This document shows positions 62,282 to 64,000 of a stretch of 64,000 bases of DNA, piece after piece. The stretch is from Limnohabitans sp. Jir72 (lineage in GTDB: Bacteria; Pseudomonadota; Gammaproteobacteria; Burkholderiales; Burkholderiaceae_C). Numbering within the stretch: position 1 is the stretch's first letter; each line of letters begins with the position of its first letter. Location of the stretch: contig NZ_NESC01000012.1 in NCBI RefSeq assembly GCF_003063575.1, positions 1 through 64,000 of the forward strand, written 5' to 3'. The position numbers were made by a program, and so were the translations under genes. Under the pieces are notes generated by a model, which saw nothing but the letters and a program-made list of their open reading frames with translations, had not been told where the DNA came from and did not search any database.

Positions 62282-63463
62282 ATGGAAGACATCGTCATCG
62301 TTTCAGCCGCCCGCACCGCTGTGGGCAAGTTTGGTGGCTCGCTCGCCAAAACCCCTGCCACCGAGCTGGGCAGCATCGTCATCAAAAGTTTGCTTGAGCG
62401 CACCGGTTTGCCCGTGGACGCCATCGGCGAAGTCATCATGGGCCAAGTTTTGGCTGCAGGCGTGGGTCAAAACCCCGCCCGCCAAGCCATGATGAAAGCC
62501 GGTGTGGCCAAAGAAACACCTGCGCTGACCATCAACGCCGTGTGTGGCTCGGGCCTGAAGGCTGTGATGCTGGCGGCGCAGGCCGTGGCTTGGGGCGACA
62601 GTGAAATCGTGATCGCCGGTGGCCAGGAAAACATGAGCGCAAGCCCGCATGTATTGAACGGCAGCCGTGACGGCCAGCGCATGGGCGACTGGAAGATGAC
62701 CGACACCATGATCGTGGACGGCCTGTGGGACGTGTACAACCAGTACCACATGGGCATCACCGCCGAGAACGTGGCCAAGGCCCACGGCATCACGCGTGAA
62801 ATGCAAGACGCCTTGGCTGCAGGCAGCCAGAGCAAGGCCGCAGCCGCACAAGAAGCGGGCAAGTTCAAAGACGAAATCGTCGATGTGCTGATTCCGCAGC
62901 GCAAGGGCGATGCCCTGGTGTTCAACACTGACGAGTTCATCAACAAGAAAACCAGCGCCGAAGTGTTGGCGGGCCTTCGTCCTGCTTTTGACAAGGCCGG
63001 CAGCGTGACTGCTGGCAACGCCTCGGGCATCAACGACGGCGCCGCTGCCGTGTTGGTCATGAGCGCGAAGAAAGCCGCAGCCTTGGGCTTGAAGCCCCTG
63101 GCGCGTATTGCCGCCTTTGGCACCAGTGGTCTGGATCCTGCACACATGGGCATGGGCCCCGTGCCTGCCTCGCAAAAGGCGCTGGCCCGTGCGGGCTGGA
63201 AAGCCCAAGACGTGGACCTGTTCGAGTTGAACGAAGCCTTCGCCGCGCAAGCTTGCGCCGTCAACCAGGCCCTCGACATCGATCCGGCCAAGGTCAACGT
63301 CAACGGTGGTGCGATTGCCATTGGTCACCCCATCGGCGCGTCCGGTTGCCGCATTCTGGTGACTTTGTTGCACGAAATGCAGCGCACCCAAGCCCAAAAA
63401 GGCTTGGCCGCTTTGTGCATCGGTGGCGGCATGGGCGTGTCATTGGCCATCGAGCGCGTTTAA
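62282..63463 (+). CDS. phaA: Acetyl-CoA acetyltransferase (beta-ketothiolase)
   Basis: A 393-aa thiolase. Cys in NAVCGSGLKAV (near 89), His in GGAIAIGHPIGASG (near 349) and Cys in CIGGGMG (near 379) form the active site. It condenses two acetyl-CoA to acetoacetyl-CoA, the first step of polyhydroxybutyrate synthesis. ATG 62282 follows GGAG. It is the second gene of the pha operon, 22 bp after phaC. Confidence 0.96.
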   Translation: MEDIVIVSAARTAVGKFGGSLAKTPATELGSIVIKSLLERTGLPVDAIGEVIMGQVLAAGVGQNPARQAMMKAGVAKETPALTINAVCGSGLKAVMLAAQAVAWGDSEIVIAGGQENMSASPHVLNGSRDGQRMGDWKMTDTMIVDGLWDVYNQYHMGITAENVAKAHGITREMQDALAAGSQSKAAAAQEAGKFKDEIVDVLIPQRKGDALVFNTDEFINKKTSAEVLAGLRPAFDKAGSVTAGNASGINDGAAAVLVMSAKKAAALGLKPLARIAAFGTSGLDPAHMGMGPVPASQKALARAGWKAQDVDLFELNEAFAAQACAVNQALDIDPAKVNVNGGAIAIGHPIGASGCRILVTLLHEMQRTQAQKGLAALCIGGGMGVSLAIERV

Positions 63464-63583
63464 AAAACCTGCGCCGCTCATGCTGCGTTGTTTGGCGCAC
63501 TGTCCAACCATATAAGGGCAGCCAAGCACCGCAGTTGGAGCGCGCTTCATTGATCCCACATCACTCATAACCAGGAGACAAAC

Positions 63584-64000
63584 ATGAGTCAAAAAGTAGC
63601 TTACGTCACAGGTGGCATGGGCGGCATCGGTACCGCCATCTGCCAACGCCTTCATCAGGAAGGCTTTAAAGTCATCGCAGGTTGCGGCCCAACCCGTGAC
63701 TTCAACAAATGGCTCGACGAGCAAAAAGCCCAAGGCTATACCTTCTATGCATCTGTGGGCAACGTTGGCGATTGGGACTCCACGGTAGAGGCTTTTGCAA
63801 AGACCAAGGCTGAGCATGGTCCCATTGACGTATTGGTCAATAACGCCGGTATCACCAAGGACCGCATGTTCTTGAAGATGTCGCGCGAGGACTGGAGTGC
63901 TGTCATGAGCACGAACTTGGACTCGATGTTCAACGTGACCAAGCAAGTTGTGCCCGACATGGTCGAACGTGGCTGGGGCCGCATCATCAACATCTCGTCG
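63584..64000 (+). CDS. phaB: Acetoacetyl-CoA reductase, 5' part, cut by window edge
   Basis: 139 codons of an SDR enzyme are visible and the frame is open to base 64000. The NADPH-binding TGGMGGIG lies near residues 9-16, NNAGITKDRMF near 88-98, and the segment ends IINISS, where the catalytic Ser lies. It reduces acetoacetyl-CoA to (R)-3-hydroxybutyryl-CoA for PhaC. AGGAGA precedes the start. It lies 120 bp after phaA. Confidence 0.95.
   Translation, partial: MSQKVAYVTGGMGGIGTAICQRLHQEGFKVIAGCGPTRDFNKWLDEQKAQGYTFYASVGNVGDWDSTVEAFAKTKAEHGPIDVLVNNAGITKDRMFLKMSREDWSAVMSTNLDSMFNVTKQVVPDMVERGWGRIINISS

Overview
The window looks like a betaproteobacterial chromosome, most likely Burkholderiales, family Comamonadaceae. 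The evidence is the trxA-rho-rpmE (type B L31) order, an SRP RNA gene divergent from dnaX-ybaB-recR, the ilvB-ilvN-ilvC-pssA-leuA block, a class I phaC-phaA-phaB operon, a beta-proteobacterial trimeric porin, and a TRAP carboxylate transporter. This placement is inferred from gene content; no 16S rRNA is present.

Layout. 1-171 is the end of an IS3-family insertion sequence. 241-9558 is a minus-strand-rich stretch: a small Lys/Ala-rich exported protein, a Nudix hydrolase, a dctM-dctQ-dctP TRAP transporter, a fumarylpyruvate-hydrolase-like enzyme divergent from a MarR regulator, an ABM monooxygenase, a MATE exporter, a glycosyltransferase-like membrane protein and L31. 9644-14652 holds rho, trxA, a HI0933-type flavoprotein, a small unknown gene and a porin with a sigma-54-type promoter.

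14710-25072 is the accessory part: a roughly 10.3-kb integrative element inserted in the 3' half of the 4.5S/SRP RNA gene (ffs). It is bounded by identical 65-bp direct repeats that are themselves ffs sequence. It encodes a tyrosine integrase at the right end and a serine recombinase at the left end. It also carries a protein with all three HUH-Rep motifs, a clamp-loader-like AAA+ ATPase, several unrecognised proteins, a set of about 152-bp tandem repeats, and an AT-rich cargo block (an SF1/UvrD-like helicase with an unknown partner). Paired GTGCTACA repeats near each end look like integrase arm sites. This is the most unusual part of the window.

25237-48861 is mainly housekeeping: dnaX (with an A9 slippery run and a hairpin), ybaB, recR, a Tat-type binding protein, mltD-gloB divergent from a methyltransferase-rnhA pair, an RND efflux pair, moeA-mobA-moaA for molybdenum cofactor, an aldehyde dehydrogenase, ppa, a GNAT-like protein, nadE and glnB. 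It ends with a tightly coupled operon read from an ECF sigma factor (49481) through DUF3619, DUF3106, RDD and dgkA to a LOG-family gene.

49747-55729 is branched-chain amino acid synthesis (ilvB, ilvN, ilvC, then pssA, then leuA). A leucine-rich leader peptide and an attenuator hairpin precede leuA. 55856-60480 has a PbpG-like DD-endopeptidase, an IclR regulator, the aat-bpt N-degron pair, pgeF and a small membrane protein. The window ends inside phaB of the polyhydroxybutyrate operon.
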